Assembly (NCBI RefSeq): GCF_009711125.1
Contig: NZ_WMIB01000001.1
Span: 496,001 to 560,000, forward strand
Direction of reading: 5' to 3'
Origin: Metabacillus mangrovi
GTDB taxonomy: Bacteria; Bacillota; Bacilli; Bacillales; Bacillaceae
Length of the DNA: 64,000 bases
The notes below the pieces were generated by a model that was not told the origin of the DNA, made no database searches, and saw only the letters and a list, made by a program, of their open reading frames with translations. This document shows, piece after piece, positions 1 through 7,992 of the stretch (positions are counted from its first letter, which is position 1; each line of letters begins with the position of its first letter). Both the position numbers and the translations under genes were made by a program.

Positions 1-32
1 TTCCTCCTCGTGCGGAATGAACGTTCATTCCG
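1..32 (-). promoter_or_regulatory. Palindromic operator and RBS of a gene lying left of the window
   Basis: Bases 13-32 form a perfect 20-bp palindrome, CGGAATGAACGTTCATTCCG. Its GAATGA/TCATTC half-sites are typical of operators bound by TetR-family repressors. Bases 1-8 read AGGAGGAA on the minus strand, a strong ribosome binding site, so a minus-strand gene probably starts just outside the window. An operator between promoter and RBS would suit an autoregulated TetR-type gene. The palindrome is seen; the protein family is inferred. Confidence 0.5.
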
Positions 33-155
33 TTTGTGGTAAAGTCTACTCTTCTCTATATCTTTTATAAATAGAACAGAAGACTGAATTTTCATTGAGG
101 AAAAAAACCCCGTATCCAGCAAATTTCCGGATTTCCGCCTAAAAAAACCCACAAA

Positions 156-180
156 AAAATCCGGACAGAATCCGGATTTT
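156..180 (-). terminator. Intrinsic terminator after yqjQ
   Basis: A 9-bp stem (AAAATCCGG with CCGGATTTT) encloses a 7-nt loop, and T-rich sequence follows on the minus strand. It starts directly after the yqjQ stop codon. Confidence 0.75.
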
Positions 181-969
181 TCACTTCTTATTAAAGGCAT
201 TTCCAGCCAGCTTTTCAATGAGCCCCGGCGCAAGCTGATAAACAGTGCTTCCGGCATTCATCCAGCGGGGCAGGTTGATCTCCCTTTTGTAATGCACGAT
301 GGACTGGACAACTTTTTCAGCAACAAATTCCGGGGTAAGCATCCACCGCTCCACATTTTTCGTATACTCCCCGCTCTCGTCCGCTGTATCAAAAAAATCG
401 GTCCGGATCGGGCCTGGGTTGACCGTCGTTACCTGAATCCCGGTCCCCTTGCATTCCATGCGGAGGCTGTTTGAAAAACCCAGCACCGCATGTTTCGTGG
501 CCGAATACAGGCTCGATTTTGGTGTTGCGATTTTCCCAGCCTGGGAGGCAATATTGATCACATGGCCGCTCCCCTGTGCTCTCATCGCCGGCAGCACCGC
601 TTTCGTGCAGCCGATCAAACCGAAAACGTTCACTTTAAACATTTTTTCCATTTCCTTAAGTGCAGAATCCTCGACCGTCTTAAAAACTCCGAATCCAGCA
701 TTATTGATCAGAACATCGATCCGTCCTGTTTTTGCGAGCAGCTCCCGGAAGACCGGTTCGATTGCCCCTGTGTCTGACACATCCAGCACCGAATAAAGCG
801 CTTCTGTCCCATACGTGTCCCTTAGTTCTGCTGCCAGCGTTTTCAGCTTTTCCTCCCGCCTCGCAAGCAGCACGACTGAGGCGCCGGCTGCGGCTGTCTT
901 TCTGGCCATCGCTTCGCCGATGCCTCCTGAAGCCCCCGTAATATACACCACTTTATTTTTCAGTTTCAT
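181..969 (-). CDS. yqjQ: SDR-family NAD(P)-dependent oxidoreductase YqjQ
   Basis: A 262-residue classical short-chain dehydrogenase. It has the nucleotide-binding TGASGGIG at residues 11-18, NNAG at 89-92, the catalytic Ser142, and YSATK with Tyr155/Lys159. The length is normal for the family. It lies 11 bp downstream of yqjP in the same direction, the B. subtilis arrangement, so the two are probably cotranscribed and end at the terminator at 156-180. The substrate is unknown. The family call is secure; the yqjQ name rests on similarity and synteny. Confidence 0.88.
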   Translation of the reverse strand: MKLKNKVVYITGASGGIGEAMARKTAAAGASVVLLARREEKLKTLAAELRDTYGTEALYSVLDVSDTGAIEPVFRELLAKTGRIDVLINNAGFGVFKTVEDSALKEMEKMFKVNVFGLIGCTKAVLPAMRAQGSGHVINIASQAGKIATPKSSLYSATKHAVLGFSNSLRMECKGTGIQVTTVNPGPIRTDFFDTADESGEYTKNVERWMLTPEFVAEKVVQSIVHYKREINLPRWMNAGSTVYQLAPGLIEKLAGNAFNKK

Positions 970-980
970 AAGCCACCATC

Positions 981-1925
981 CTAAGCAGAATACATGCGGT
1001 TTTCAATAGACCCGTCTGATGTTATTTTACCCAGGTTCTCCAGATAATCCAATTGTGCGATCGTCTCAGACATGGTGAGCATCAATTCTTTATGGAAAAC
1101 GGTCGGAAAAAGCTCTGAACACACCTGGAAGGCCGTCATATCCTTGCGCTCCAGCATCTTCCGCACCTCTTCAGCCCTGTCCGCCTGCCTCTTCTGTCTG
1201 TAGCGGATGAGTTCATGAGGCGAATCGATCATTTCTCCATGGCCGGCAAAAATGCGCGAGAGCGGCAGATTGTGCAGTTTTTCAAAAGTCTGATTGAACT
1301 GAAGCTGCGGCTTGGGCCGCTCTGTTCCGGACATCGGCGGCTCCAGGAGAGGGTTGGCAGAGATTTTTTTCAGCAGGACATCGCCCCCAAACAATGACCC
1401 TTCTACTTCGTTGTACAACGCAATGTGAGATTGGGCATGGCCCGGGGTATAAAGGACCCGGTAGCCCTCCATTCCCGGAACCGCATCCCCTTCTGTCAGC
1501 GTCTGATCGAGTGAGGCTGTACAGGAGTAAACCAGGTTCCGCTCCAGGTTTTTAATGTATTTCAAGAACACCGGATCCACTCCTGTCTCCAGCAAAAGCT
1601 TCTGAAAAAACTGTTTCTGTTCTTCAATAAACAGCGGATCGCGTGAAATCCACCGTTCATTATAAGGATGGCCGATCACCCGGGCTCCCTGCAGCTCATC
1701 GAGCAGCCCGACGTGGTCCGGATGATGATGGGTGATGATGACCTGTTCAATCTCTTCCAGCTCATAGCCTGTTTCTTTAAGCTGATGTTTCAATGCAGCC
1801 AAAGCTTCTTCGGTTTTCGGCCCTGCATCGATTAACGTCAATGACTCTCCTTTATACAAATATACATTTATATCCCCGACCGGAAACGGAGTAGGGATCT
1901 GCAGCTGCTGAATGGATGGGTTCAT
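981..1925 (-). CDS. yqjP: Metallo-beta-lactamase-fold hydrolase YqjP
   Basis: 314 residues with the metal-binding HHHPDH at 66-71, PGHAQSH around 161-167, FGGD around 179-182 and a late GHG, which together make the binuclear zinc site of MBL-fold hydrolases. No signal peptide is seen, so it is cytoplasmic. The substrate is unknown; glyoxalase II-like thioesterases share this core. A GAGGCG ribosome binding site precedes the ATG. It is the first gene of a likely yqjP-yqjQ operon. A degenerate intergenic repeat occupies the region upstream, and I could not identify its promoter. Confidence 0.85.
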   Translation of the reverse strand: MNPSIQQLQIPTPFPVGDINVYLYKGESLTLIDAGPKTEEALAALKHQLKETGYELEEIEQVIITHHHPDHVGLLDELQGARVIGHPYNERWISRDPLFIEEQKQFFQKLLLETGVDPVFLKYIKNLERNLVYSCTASLDQTLTEGDAVPGMEGYRVLYTPGHAQSHIALYNEVEGSLFGGDVLLKKISANPLLEPPMSGTERPKPQLQFNQTFEKLHNLPLSRIFAGHGEMIDSPHELIRYRQKRQADRAEEVRKMLERKDMTAFQVCSELFPTVFHKELMLTMSETIAQLDYLENLGKITSDGSIENRMYSA

Positions 1926-1939
1926 CTTATCGCCTCATT

Positions 1940-2125
1940 TACTATTTTTCTATAAGTTTGATTGTACTTGACTGCTGATTGCAGCTTGGAGGTATTCTCT
2001 TGATTCTTGTGCGGGCAGTGAGCCAGCTTCCCGCTGCACTGCTTTGTTCCGCACCTCTTTAACACCTTTCTACTGCGATCAGCAGGTGTAAAAGATTCGC
2101 ACGGTGCTTTTACAGAGCATTTCTA
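1940..2125. repeat. Degenerate copy of a MITE-like intergenic repeat
   Basis: This stretch resembles the element at about 54451-54648. Both have inner inverted ends (TGCTGAT at 1973-1979 with ATCAGCA at 2078-2084 here; TGTTGAT with ATCAACA there). Both also have an internal GGGC(A/G)GTGAGCC and a right flank carrying AGAGC/TTTTAC-like sequence. It contains no ORF. The inner ends remain complementary although their sequence has changed. Confidence 0.45.
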
Positions 2126-2219
2126 AGAAAAATTGTATATGTATAGACCTAGTTTACCTCTCAAGTTTCCGTTTGTCATTATATTCAAATAATTCAGTAA
2201 AAGTTTTTTTCTTTGCCTA

Positions 2220-2249
2220 TTGACTTACGCTTGTCCACGCTTGCATAAT
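2220..2249 (+). promoter_or_regulatory. Sigma-A promoter of proI
   Basis: TTGACT (2220-2225) and CATAAT (2244-2249) are separated by 18 bp. They sit about 30 bp before the T-box leader, in the right place to start it. Confidence 0.7.
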
Positions 2250-2269
2250 GGAGTACAAATAATACAAGA

Positions 2270-2520
2270 TATCGGAACCCGGCGATGACCAGGACCAGTA
2301 CATCCGCTAATGGCAAAAGAGAGCACAGTTCACCGGCTGAAAGACTGTGCAGCCCTCTTGCGGATCGAACCTACCCTGCCAGCCAGTTAGGAAAACCTAA
2401 ACGCGGCCCGCGTTACAGGCGAGTTGAGCTGGGTGCAGACTGTTTGCGCCAACAAAGGTGGTACCGCGGAAAACCCTTCCGTCCTTACGAATGTAGAGGA
2501 TGGAAGGGTTTTTTATTTTG
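2270..2520 (+). promoter_or_regulatory. T-box riboswitch, proline-specific
   Basis: The conserved T-box AAAGGTGGTACCGCG is at 2454-2468. Upstream are GATGACCAGGACCAGTA (stem I base with the AGTA motif, about 2283-2299) and a likely specifier loop with GAA-CCT-A. The specifier codon CCT (2371-2373) is proline. Downstream, a terminator stem (2470-2480 with 2502-2512) is followed by a T run. Uncharged tRNA-Pro would stabilise the antiterminator and allow transcription of proI. The specifier assignment is an inference supported by the downstream gene; the overall T-box is clear. Confidence 0.92.
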
Positions 2521-2537
2521 AAAAGGAGGAGAAAGGA

Positions 2538-3374
2538 ATGAAAATCGGGGTCATTGGTGCAGGTTCGATGGCAGAAGCGCTGATTTCAGGTTTGATAAAC
2601 GGGAATGTTGTCCGTCCAGAGCAGATCGCGGTATGCAACAGGAGCGACCGCAGCAAACTGATGTATTTGCAGGAGCACTATCATGTGACAGTCACAGAAG
2701 ACAAAAAAGAACTGGCAGACCGGTCCGAAATCCTGATTCTAGCCATGAAGCCGAAGGATGTGGAGGAAGCCGTCCTCACACTCCGCCCATATGTAAAAAA
2801 ACAGCTGATCCTTTCCGTCCTCGCCGGTGTGACGATTGAAACGATCCAGCACCTGCTCGGGAAAAAAGCGCCGGTCATCCGGGCGATGCCCAACACATCA
2901 GCCGCAATCCGCATGTCCGCGACCGCCATTTCAGCTAGCGGTGAGGCCACGATGCACCAGGTAAAAATGGCAAAGCATCTGTTTGAGACAATCGGAATGG
3001 TGGCCGTGGTGGAAGAGGACCAGCTTGATGCGGTAACCGCCCTGTCCGGAAGCGGACCTGCCTATGTGTATTACTTTATCGAAGCGATGGAAGAAGCTGC
3101 CGCTGAAGTCGGCCTTGATCAGGAAATAGCCAAAAGCCTGATTCTGCAGACCCTCGCCGGAGCATCTGAAATGCTGATGCAATCGGAGAAACAAGCCGGA
3201 CAGCTGCGGAAAGACGTGACAAGCCCCGGCGGTACGACAGAAGCAGGTCTTGAAAAGCTGAAGGATTTCCAGTTCAGCGAAGCCATCATCGCCTGTGTAA
3301 AGCGGGCAGCCGAACGATCCAGGGAAATGCAGTCTGGCGGACAGGCGGCTATGGAAAAAGTCCGCAAAGCATAA
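2538..3374 (+). CDS. proI: Pyrroline-5-carboxylate reductase
   Basis: 278 residues. It catalyses the NAD(P)H-dependent reduction of pyrroline-5-carboxylate to proline. A Rossmann motif, GVIGAGSMAEA, is at the N-terminus, and the family signature around ALSGSGPAYVYYFIEA (middle) and GGTTEAGL (C-terminal) is present. I chose the ATG at 2538 because AAAAGGAGGAGAAAGG immediately precedes it. Extending upstream would translate the T-box leader. Control by a proline T-box fits a proline-biosynthetic role. The neighbours are not proline genes, as in B. subtilis. Confidence 0.95.
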   Translation: MKIGVIGAGSMAEALISGLINGNVVRPEQIAVCNRSDRSKLMYLQEHYHVTVTEDKKELADRSEILILAMKPKDVEEAVLTLRPYVKKQLILSVLAGVTIETIQHLLGKKAPVIRAMPNTSAAIRMSATAISASGEATMHQVKMAKHLFETIGMVAVVEEDQLDAVTALSGSGPAYVYYFIEAMEEAAAEVGLDQEIAKSLILQTLAGASEMLMQSEKQAGQLRKDVTSPGGTTEAGLEKLKDFQFSEAIIACVKRAAERSREMQSGGQAAMEKVRKA

Positions 3375-3397
3375 AAGGCAGGCCGCGGCCTGCCTTT
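3374..3397. terminator. Bidirectional terminator between convergent genes
   Basis: A perfect 24-bp inverted repeat (AAAGGCAGGCCG and its complement) fills the 24-bp gap between proI and the convergent gene. The T run is short (TTT), so termination may be modest in either direction. Confidence 0.65.
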
Positions 3398-3398
3398 C

Positions 3399-4376
3399 TC
3401 AATGATTTACGTCTAATAAAACTTTTCCGGTACTCATCCGGCTTTCCACCAGATCATGTGCCTCTGCAGCCTGTTCTAAAGGATACCTGCCGCCTATCTC
3501 AATGTTCAGCAGACCTTTTTCATACAAAGAAAACACATGCTCCGCGGTTTTCTCCAGCAGATGCGGCCGTTTTTTCCTGGTCGTACCAAAACTGAAGCCA
3601 AGAACAGCACGGCAGCTGGAATGCAGATCGGCTGTCTGGAAGCTTCCCGCTTCCCCTCCGGCATTGCCAAAGTGAACGAGCCGGCCGTAAGGAGCGAGAC
3701 AGGTTAAGCTCTGCTCGGCCACCGCACCGGAAATGGAATCAAGGATCACGTCCGCTCCCTCTCCTTCCGTTGCATCCAGCACAGCAGGAGGAAAATCTTC
3801 GCTTTCAAGGCAGATCACGTAATCTGCTCCTGCCCGGTAAGCAGCCGGAATTTTATCCACCTTTCCGACTGTCCCGATCACCTGCCCTGCACCCATTGCT
3901 TTTGCAAGCTGGATGGCTGTCGTCCCAATGCCGCCGGCTGCCGCATGAATCAATACAGATTCCCCGGGCTGCACCCGCCCGACATCAGCAAGAAGCTGAT
4001 ACGCGGTAAAAGAAACAACCGGAAATGCAGCAGCCGCACTCCAATCCATATTGTCAGGGATGGCAAAAACGAGCCGCTCATCCGCTACAGCAAATTGTGC
4101 ATACGAACCCTTAGAAGGAAACGCAACCACCCGCTGGCCCGGAAAAAACTTCGTCACACCCTCGCCGGACCCGATGACCGTTCCGGCCAGGTCCAGTCCG
4201 GGAACATACGGCACCTTCCCGCCCTTTTTACCGTATCTCCCTTTAATATCAGCAAAATTCACACTCGTTTTCTCCACCTGAATCAGCACTTCCCCAGGCC
4301 CCGGATCCGGTGTCTCCCAATCTATGTACTTCATCTTGTCTGAACCGCCAAACTCCTCCACAACAATCGCCTTCAC
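3399..4376 (-). CDS. Quinone oxidoreductase-like zinc-free alcohol dehydrogenase (MDR family)
   Basis: 325 residues of the medium-chain dehydrogenase/reductase superfamily, quinone-reductase branch. There is an N-terminal GroES-like domain with DLAGTVIGSG and an NADPH-binding HAAAGGIGTTAIQLAKAMGA in the middle. The cysteine cluster of structural zinc is absent, as in QOR proteins. It probably reduces quinones or enones with NADPH in the cytoplasm. The start is GTG (4374-4376) behind a GGAGGGGG ribosome binding site. It lies downstream of repeat array 1 and may have its own promoter there, but none is obvious. The specific substrate is unknown. Confidence 0.85.
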   Translation of the reverse strand: MKAIVVEEFGGSDKMKYIDWETPDPGPGEVLIQVEKTSVNFADIKGRYGKKGGKVPYVPGLDLAGTVIGSGEGVTKFFPGQRVVAFPSKGSYAQFAVADERLVFAIPDNMDWSAAAAFPVVSFTAYQLLADVGRVQPGESVLIHAAAGGIGTTAIQLAKAMGAGQVIGTVGKVDKIPAAYRAGADYVICLESEDFPPAVLDATEGEGADVILDSISGAVAEQSLTCLAPYGRLVHFGNAGGEAGSFQTADLHSSCRAVLGFSFGTTRKKRPHLLEKTAEHVFSLYEKGLLNIEIGGRYPLEQAAEAHDLVESRMSTGKVLLDVNH

Positions 4377-4456
4377 TAAACAGCACCCCCTCCCTCCATT
4401 TTATTTCCTTTTTCTGCAGTTGAATAGAGGAAGTTGCTATTTTTTGGGGATAAAAG

Positions 4457-4490
4457 CAAAAGGGGAATCGCCAAGGCAATTCCCCTTTTT
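4457..4490. terminator. Hairpin at the left edge of repeat array 1
   Basis: A stem of about 11 bp (AAAAGGGGAAT with ATTCCCCTTTT) with T runs on both sides. On the minus strand it could end transcripts that run from rocB through array 1. No such hairpin lies between rocB and the array. Confidence 0.55.
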
Positions 4491-4491
4491 T

Positions 4492-5030
4492 GTCCGATGC
4501 ATCCCTTTTTCTGTCCGTTCTCTCTGTTAATTTGGCCGTCAAATTCTCAATTTTGTCCGTTCCACCCTTTTATTTGGCCGATCCGATTTATCTGGCCGTT
4601 GCACCGCTTTTTCTGTCCGTTCTCTCTGTTAACCTGGCCGTCTCGCATTACATTTTGTCCGTCCCGCCCTTTTATTTGGCCGATCCGATTAATCTGGCCA
4701 TTGCACCGCTTTTTCTGGCCGTTCTCTCTCTTAATTTGGCCGAAACGCGCTGCATTTTGTCCGTTCCGACCTTTTATTTGGCCGTTCCGGTTAATCTGGC
4801 CGTTGCACCGCTTTTTCTGGCCGTTCTCTCTCTTAATCTGGCCGTCTCGCGCTCATTTTTGTCCGTTCCACCCTTTTATTTGGCCGATCCGATTCATCTG
4901 GCCGTTGCACCGCTATTTCTGGCCGTTCTCTCTGTTAACCTGGCCGTCTCGCGCTACATTTTGTCCGTCCCACCCTTTTATTTGGCCGATCCGAATTATC
5001 TGGCCGTTGCACCGCTTATTCCGTCCCGAC
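4492..5030. repeat. Phased intergenic repeat array 1 (core G[G/T]CCG, 102-bp units)
   Basis: About 26 copies of a unit with the consensus TAATTTGGCCGTT or TTTTGTCCGTT plus a variable half. Core starts include 4492, 4513, 4534, 4555, 4576, 4594, 4615, 4636, 4657, 4678 and 4696. The steps are 21, 21, 21, 21, 18 and then repeat, giving a 102-bp super-unit seen about five times (TATTTGG at 4571, 4673, 4775, 4877, 4979). Two plus-strand frames stay open only because all steps are multiples of three. No convincing RBS or start precedes them. The last unit overlaps the rocB stop codon. Confidence 0.92.
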
Positions 5031-6653
5031 TCCGTATTTAAAGAATTCTTTGACAGCGGATTCGAGCAATTCCGGGAGCTGCTCAAAGGAGTACGGCAGG
5101 AAGAGACGCTCTGTCCACTGATGAGCGTCCCGTCCCATCGGTCCGATATTGATGACCGGCATGTTGAGCTCCTTAATTTCTTTAGCGGGTAGTGAATAGC
5201 CCCTGTTGTAGACCGGCATGCTTTCCGTCAGTTTTGCGAGCGATTCTTTTGAATCGTTGAGCTGCAGGAAGCTGAGATCGGACAGTCCTTGAAAGTAAAC
5301 TTGTCTTTTTAAACTGATTCCGTGCTTGTCCATGGCCAGGCCGGATACGTGATTTGCGATATGGCGGATCAGCGGATCTTCATTTGATGAAACAGCCGGG
5401 TAAAAGGGCGGTCCGTAAAACAGGACAATCATCGGAGCCTGTTCTTTGCATAGGCCTGCAAGCTCTGCTGCGATGCGGATGGAATGCTGCCTTCCATCTG
5501 TATCCCCTGCAGCCTCCGTTTCGAGATTGGCAATTCTTCGTTCTACTTCCTGTTCTCCTGCTTTTTCCACAGCCAGTTTGAACAGCTCTTCAAAACTCAG
5601 TACATTAATGGAAAAAGGCTCGGGAATATAGGGAACTTTTTCCGAAAAAGATTCAGCCCGTTTTATGTAATGATTTTCCGCCTCCTTGGCAGCGGCTTTT
5701 GCCGAGTTAAGGAGCAGTTGATGCAGGCTGCTGATCGGGCGCTGCATCGTCAATACGTTAAAGAGCGATACTGAGATATGAGGAATCTGTACAGAGTACT
5801 CTTCCTTCAAGTCTTTTTGATACAGACTGGTTGGCGGAGGGGTCACTTCGCCTTCTGCGATTTCACAGAATTCTCCGTTCAGCTCTAGCTGTTCATTCAG
5901 TTTGGAAACCATTAAATTGGCGTTGAGTCCGGAGAAAGGCTCGCCGACATGCGTTTCTTTTCCGTAGCAAAGAAACCCTGCAAGAACCTTTCCTATGGAC
6001 CCCGTATATAAGTAGTAATCCGGATCGTTCGGATACTTTGTAAACATCGGTTCGCAATTTATACACGCCGTGTACTCAAGCCCGTAGCTCTTTTTCAGAT
6101 CACTGAGGACATGAACAGCGCCAAGCATCCCTTCCGAATTTGCTTCTTCGTCCGGAACGGCAAGCAGCAGGAGGTTTCCGTCAAACGTTTCCTCCATCGC
6201 TTTGGAAAGAAGGCCGATTTGTACAGCGAGCCCCGCTTTCATGTCCATCGTTCCCCTGCCGAACAGCCAGTCGCCGCTTTCCAGGTCCTGCTTAGCCTGA
6301 TCCGGCAGCCATTCTTTCTTCTCCTGCAGCAGATCCGTCAGCTCATGGGGACGGAAGGCAAGATGCCTGAGCTCTCCATAATCTCTGACATCCACCGTGT
6401 CAAAATGGCTCAGGAGGACAAGGGTTTTATTTGAATTCCCTTTAACAAAAGCAGTTAAAAAGCGTCTCCCATCACTGATCGGATGAAGAGACAGATACTC
6501 AGGATGTTCTTTAAAATAATCTGTCTGGTTCAGTACATACTGTATATATTCGGGAAATGCCGCTTCTCCTGGCGAGCCTGTGATGCTCTCAAATTCCACA
6601 AGCTTTGAAAGCAGATCTGTCAGCTCTTTTTTTGTCTGCCAATTTGTATTCAA
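5016..6653 (-). CDS. rocB: RocB-like M20-family metallohydrolase
   Basis: About 545 residues, M20/M25/M40 peptidase fold. LLSHFDTVDV (first metal His and Asp), GRGTMDMKAG (second Asp) and VPDEEANSEG (catalytic Glu) are in the expected order. The length and N-terminus match RocB, a protein linked to arginine utilisation in Bacillus whose exact reaction is unsettled. I prefer the TTG at 6651-6653: the upstream in-frame ATG at 6678-6680 lies inside the -10 box of the only good promoter, and AAGGA lies before the TTG. No roc genes are adjacent. Its last codons and stop are embedded in repeat array 1. Confidence 0.75.
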   Translation of the reverse strand: MNTNWQTKKELTDLLSKLVEFESITGSPGEAAFPEYIQYVLNQTDYFKEHPEYLSLHPISDGRRFLTAFVKGNSNKTLVLLSHFDTVDVRDYGELRHLAFRPHELTDLLQEKKEWLPDQAKQDLESGDWLFGRGTMDMKAGLAVQIGLLSKAMEETFDGNLLLLAVPDEEANSEGMLGAVHVLSDLKKSYGLEYTACINCEPMFTKYPNDPDYYLYTGSIGKVLAGFLCYGKETHVGEPFSGLNANLMVSKLNEQLELNGEFCEIAEGEVTPPPTSLYQKDLKEEYSVQIPHISVSLFNVLTMQRPISSLHQLLLNSAKAAAKEAENHYIKRAESFSEKVPYIPEPFSINVLSFEELFKLAVEKAGEQEVERRIANLETEAAGDTDGRQHSIRIAAELAGLCKEQAPMIVLFYGPPFYPAVSSNEDPLIRHIANHVSGLAMDKHGISLKRQVYFQGLSDLSFLQLNDSKESLAKLTESMPVYNRGYSLPAKEIKELNMPVINIGPMGRDAHQWTERLFLPYSFEQLPELLESAVKEFFKYGVGTE

Positions 6654-6678
6654 TGATTCCCACCGTCCTTCTGACTCC

Positions 6679-6706
6679 ATTGTATAGAATCGTCAGAAAG
6701 TTTCAA
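6679..6706 (-). promoter_or_regulatory. Sigma-A promoter of the rocB-like gene
   Basis: TTGAAA (6701-6706, minus strand) and TACAAT (6679-6684) are separated by 16 bp. The -10 box overlaps the longest possible ATG start, which argues for the downstream TTG start. Confidence 0.6.
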
Positions 6707-6740
6707 TATTCCCTGTCAGAAAATCTCCAAATGCAAATGA

Positions 6741-6770
6741 TGTGACGAAGGCAGAACCCGCTGGTATACT
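6741..6770 (+). promoter_or_regulatory. Candidate sigma-A promoter of namA
   Basis: TGTGAC (6741-6746) and TATACT (6765-6770) are 18 bp apart, about 30 bp before the namA start. The -35 is imperfect. The promoter is divergent from that of the rocB-like gene. Confidence 0.5.
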
Positions 6771-6802
6771 ACTTTTGAAATTAGTTTCTGGAGGCGAAAA
6801 TC

Positions 6803-7822
6803 TTGAATCGAAAGTTATTTGAACCGTATCGCATAAAAGATGTGGAATTAAAAAACCGGATTGTCATGTCTCCCATGTGCATGTATTCCAGCATGGATGA
6901 AGATGGAAAGCTGACACCTTTCCATTTTACGCACTATATCAGCCGGGCTGCAGGCCAGACCGGACTGATTATGCTGGAGGCATCCGCTGTAACGCCTCAG
7001 GGCCGCATCTCTCCACAGGATCTTGGCATCTGGAGTGATGAGCATACCCCTGAGCTTGCGAGACTTGTAAAAGAAATCAAAAGCTACGGTTCTGCTGCCG
7101 CTATCCAGCTCGCCCACGCCGGCCGTAAAGCTGTTCTTGAAGAAGAAATCGCTTCTTCCTCAGCTTTAGCTTTTAACGATAATTCCAAAAGACCAGTCGC
7201 GATGACGATTGAAAAAATTCAGGAAACGATTCAGGCTTTCCGGGACGGAGCACGCCGTTCAAGAGAAGCCGGTTTTGACATCATTGAGATTCACGGAGCC
7301 CATGGCTATCTCATCAATCAATTTTTGTCCCCGCTCTCCAATCACCGTGATGATGAATACGGCGGGTCTGCTGAAAACAGATACCGTTTCCTGAAAGAAG
7401 TAATCGACGCGGTAAAAACAGAATGGTCCGGCCCTCTTTTCGTAAGAGTGTCTGCTACCGACTATCATCCAGAAGGACTCACCCCGGATGACCATGTCCT
7501 TTTTGCAAAATGGATGAAGGAACAGGGTGTCGATCTGATCGATGTCAGCTCAGGCGCACTCGTCCCTGCTGATATTCCGGTCTACCCCGGCTATCAGGTT
7601 CCTTTCGCAGATAAAATCCGCCGCGAAGCCGGTATTGCCACTGGTGCAGTCGGAATGATCACGCACGGGCTTCAAGCAGAAGAAATTCTGAGAAGTGAAC
7701 GTGCCGATTTGATCTTTGTCGCCCGCGAACTGCTCCGTGATCCGTACTGGCCGCGGACCGCAGCGAGCCAGCTTGGAACATCCATTGAACCGCCCGTTCA
7801 ATATGAACGCGGGTGGAAATAA
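6803..7822 (+). CDS. namA: NADPH dehydrogenase NamA (YqjM, old yellow enzyme family)
   Basis: 339 residues, an FMN-dependent TIM-barrel ene-reductase. MSPMCMYSS near residue 22 carries the flavin-contacting Cys typical of Yqj[15 protein letters not shown] and NHRDDEYGG in the middle are OYE signatures. It reduces activated C=C bonds of enones and electrophiles with NADPH, and in B. subtilis it is an oxidative-stress-type enzyme. The start is TTG (6803-6805) with a GGAGGCG ribosome binding site 6 bp upstream. It is a single-gene unit, followed by its own terminator. Confidence 0.93.
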   Translation: MNRKLFEPYRIKDVELKNRIVMSPMCMYSSMDEDGKLTPFHFTHYISRAAGQTGLIMLEASAVTPQGRISPQDLGIWSDEHTPELARLVKEIKSYGSAAAIQLAHAGRKAVLEEEIASSSALAFNDNSKRPVAMTIEKIQETIQAFRDGARRSREAGFDIIEIHGAHGYLINQFLSPLSNHRDDEYGGSAENRYRFLKEVIDAVKTEWSGPLFVRVSATDYHPEGLTPDDHVLFAKWMKEQGVDLIDVSSGALVPADIPVYPGYQVPFADKIRREAGIATGAVGMITHGLQAEEILRSERADLIFVARELLRDPYWPRTAASQLGTSIEPPVQYERGWK

Positions 7823-7827
7823 AACGG

Positions 7828-7857
7828 AAGGCTTCCCTCTGAGGGAGGCCTTTTTTT
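7828..7857 (+). terminator. Terminator after namA
   Basis: An 11-bp stem (AGGCTTCCCTC with GAGGGAGGCCT, one G-T pair), a 3-nt loop and seven T. Confidence 0.85.
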
Positions 7858-7883
7858 CGTTTCCTCTTTAAAAGAAGAGCACT

Positions 7884-7932
7884 TGACCAAGCCTTTTGAT
7901 GGTTGTCCGAATAGAATATGGTGCATTTTACT
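7884..7932 (+). promoter_or_regulatory. Conserved upstream block of collagen-like gene 1 (candidate sporulation promoter)
   Basis: TGACCAAGCC (7884-7893) and GAATAGAATATGGTGCATTTTACT (7909-7932, only partly quoted elsewhere) recur before the second collagen-like gene with almost the same spacing. ATA-N3-TA within the second block resembles the -10 of mother-cell sigma-K promoters. A CAGCAG/CTGCTG hairpin follows in the leader. Conservation is seen; the sigma factor is inferred. Confidence 0.5.
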
Positions 7933-7992
7933 TTAAGCTTCAGCAGGTTTTACCTTGAATCTGCTGCTTTTTCATTGAGGAGGGAAAAAAAG

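Noticed and set aside
4434-5192. Long open frames (183-252 codons) across array 1 as protein-coding genes
   Set aside because: They exist because repeat steps are multiples of three. Two frames are open at once, no RBS or start precedes them, and the longest runs into rocB antisense.
7921-7992. N-terminal extensions of both collagen proteins (25 and 29 codons upstream)
   Set aside because: The extensions fall in the leader hairpin and promoter block. The paralogues are colinear only from [11 protein letters not shown], which has good ribosome binding sites.
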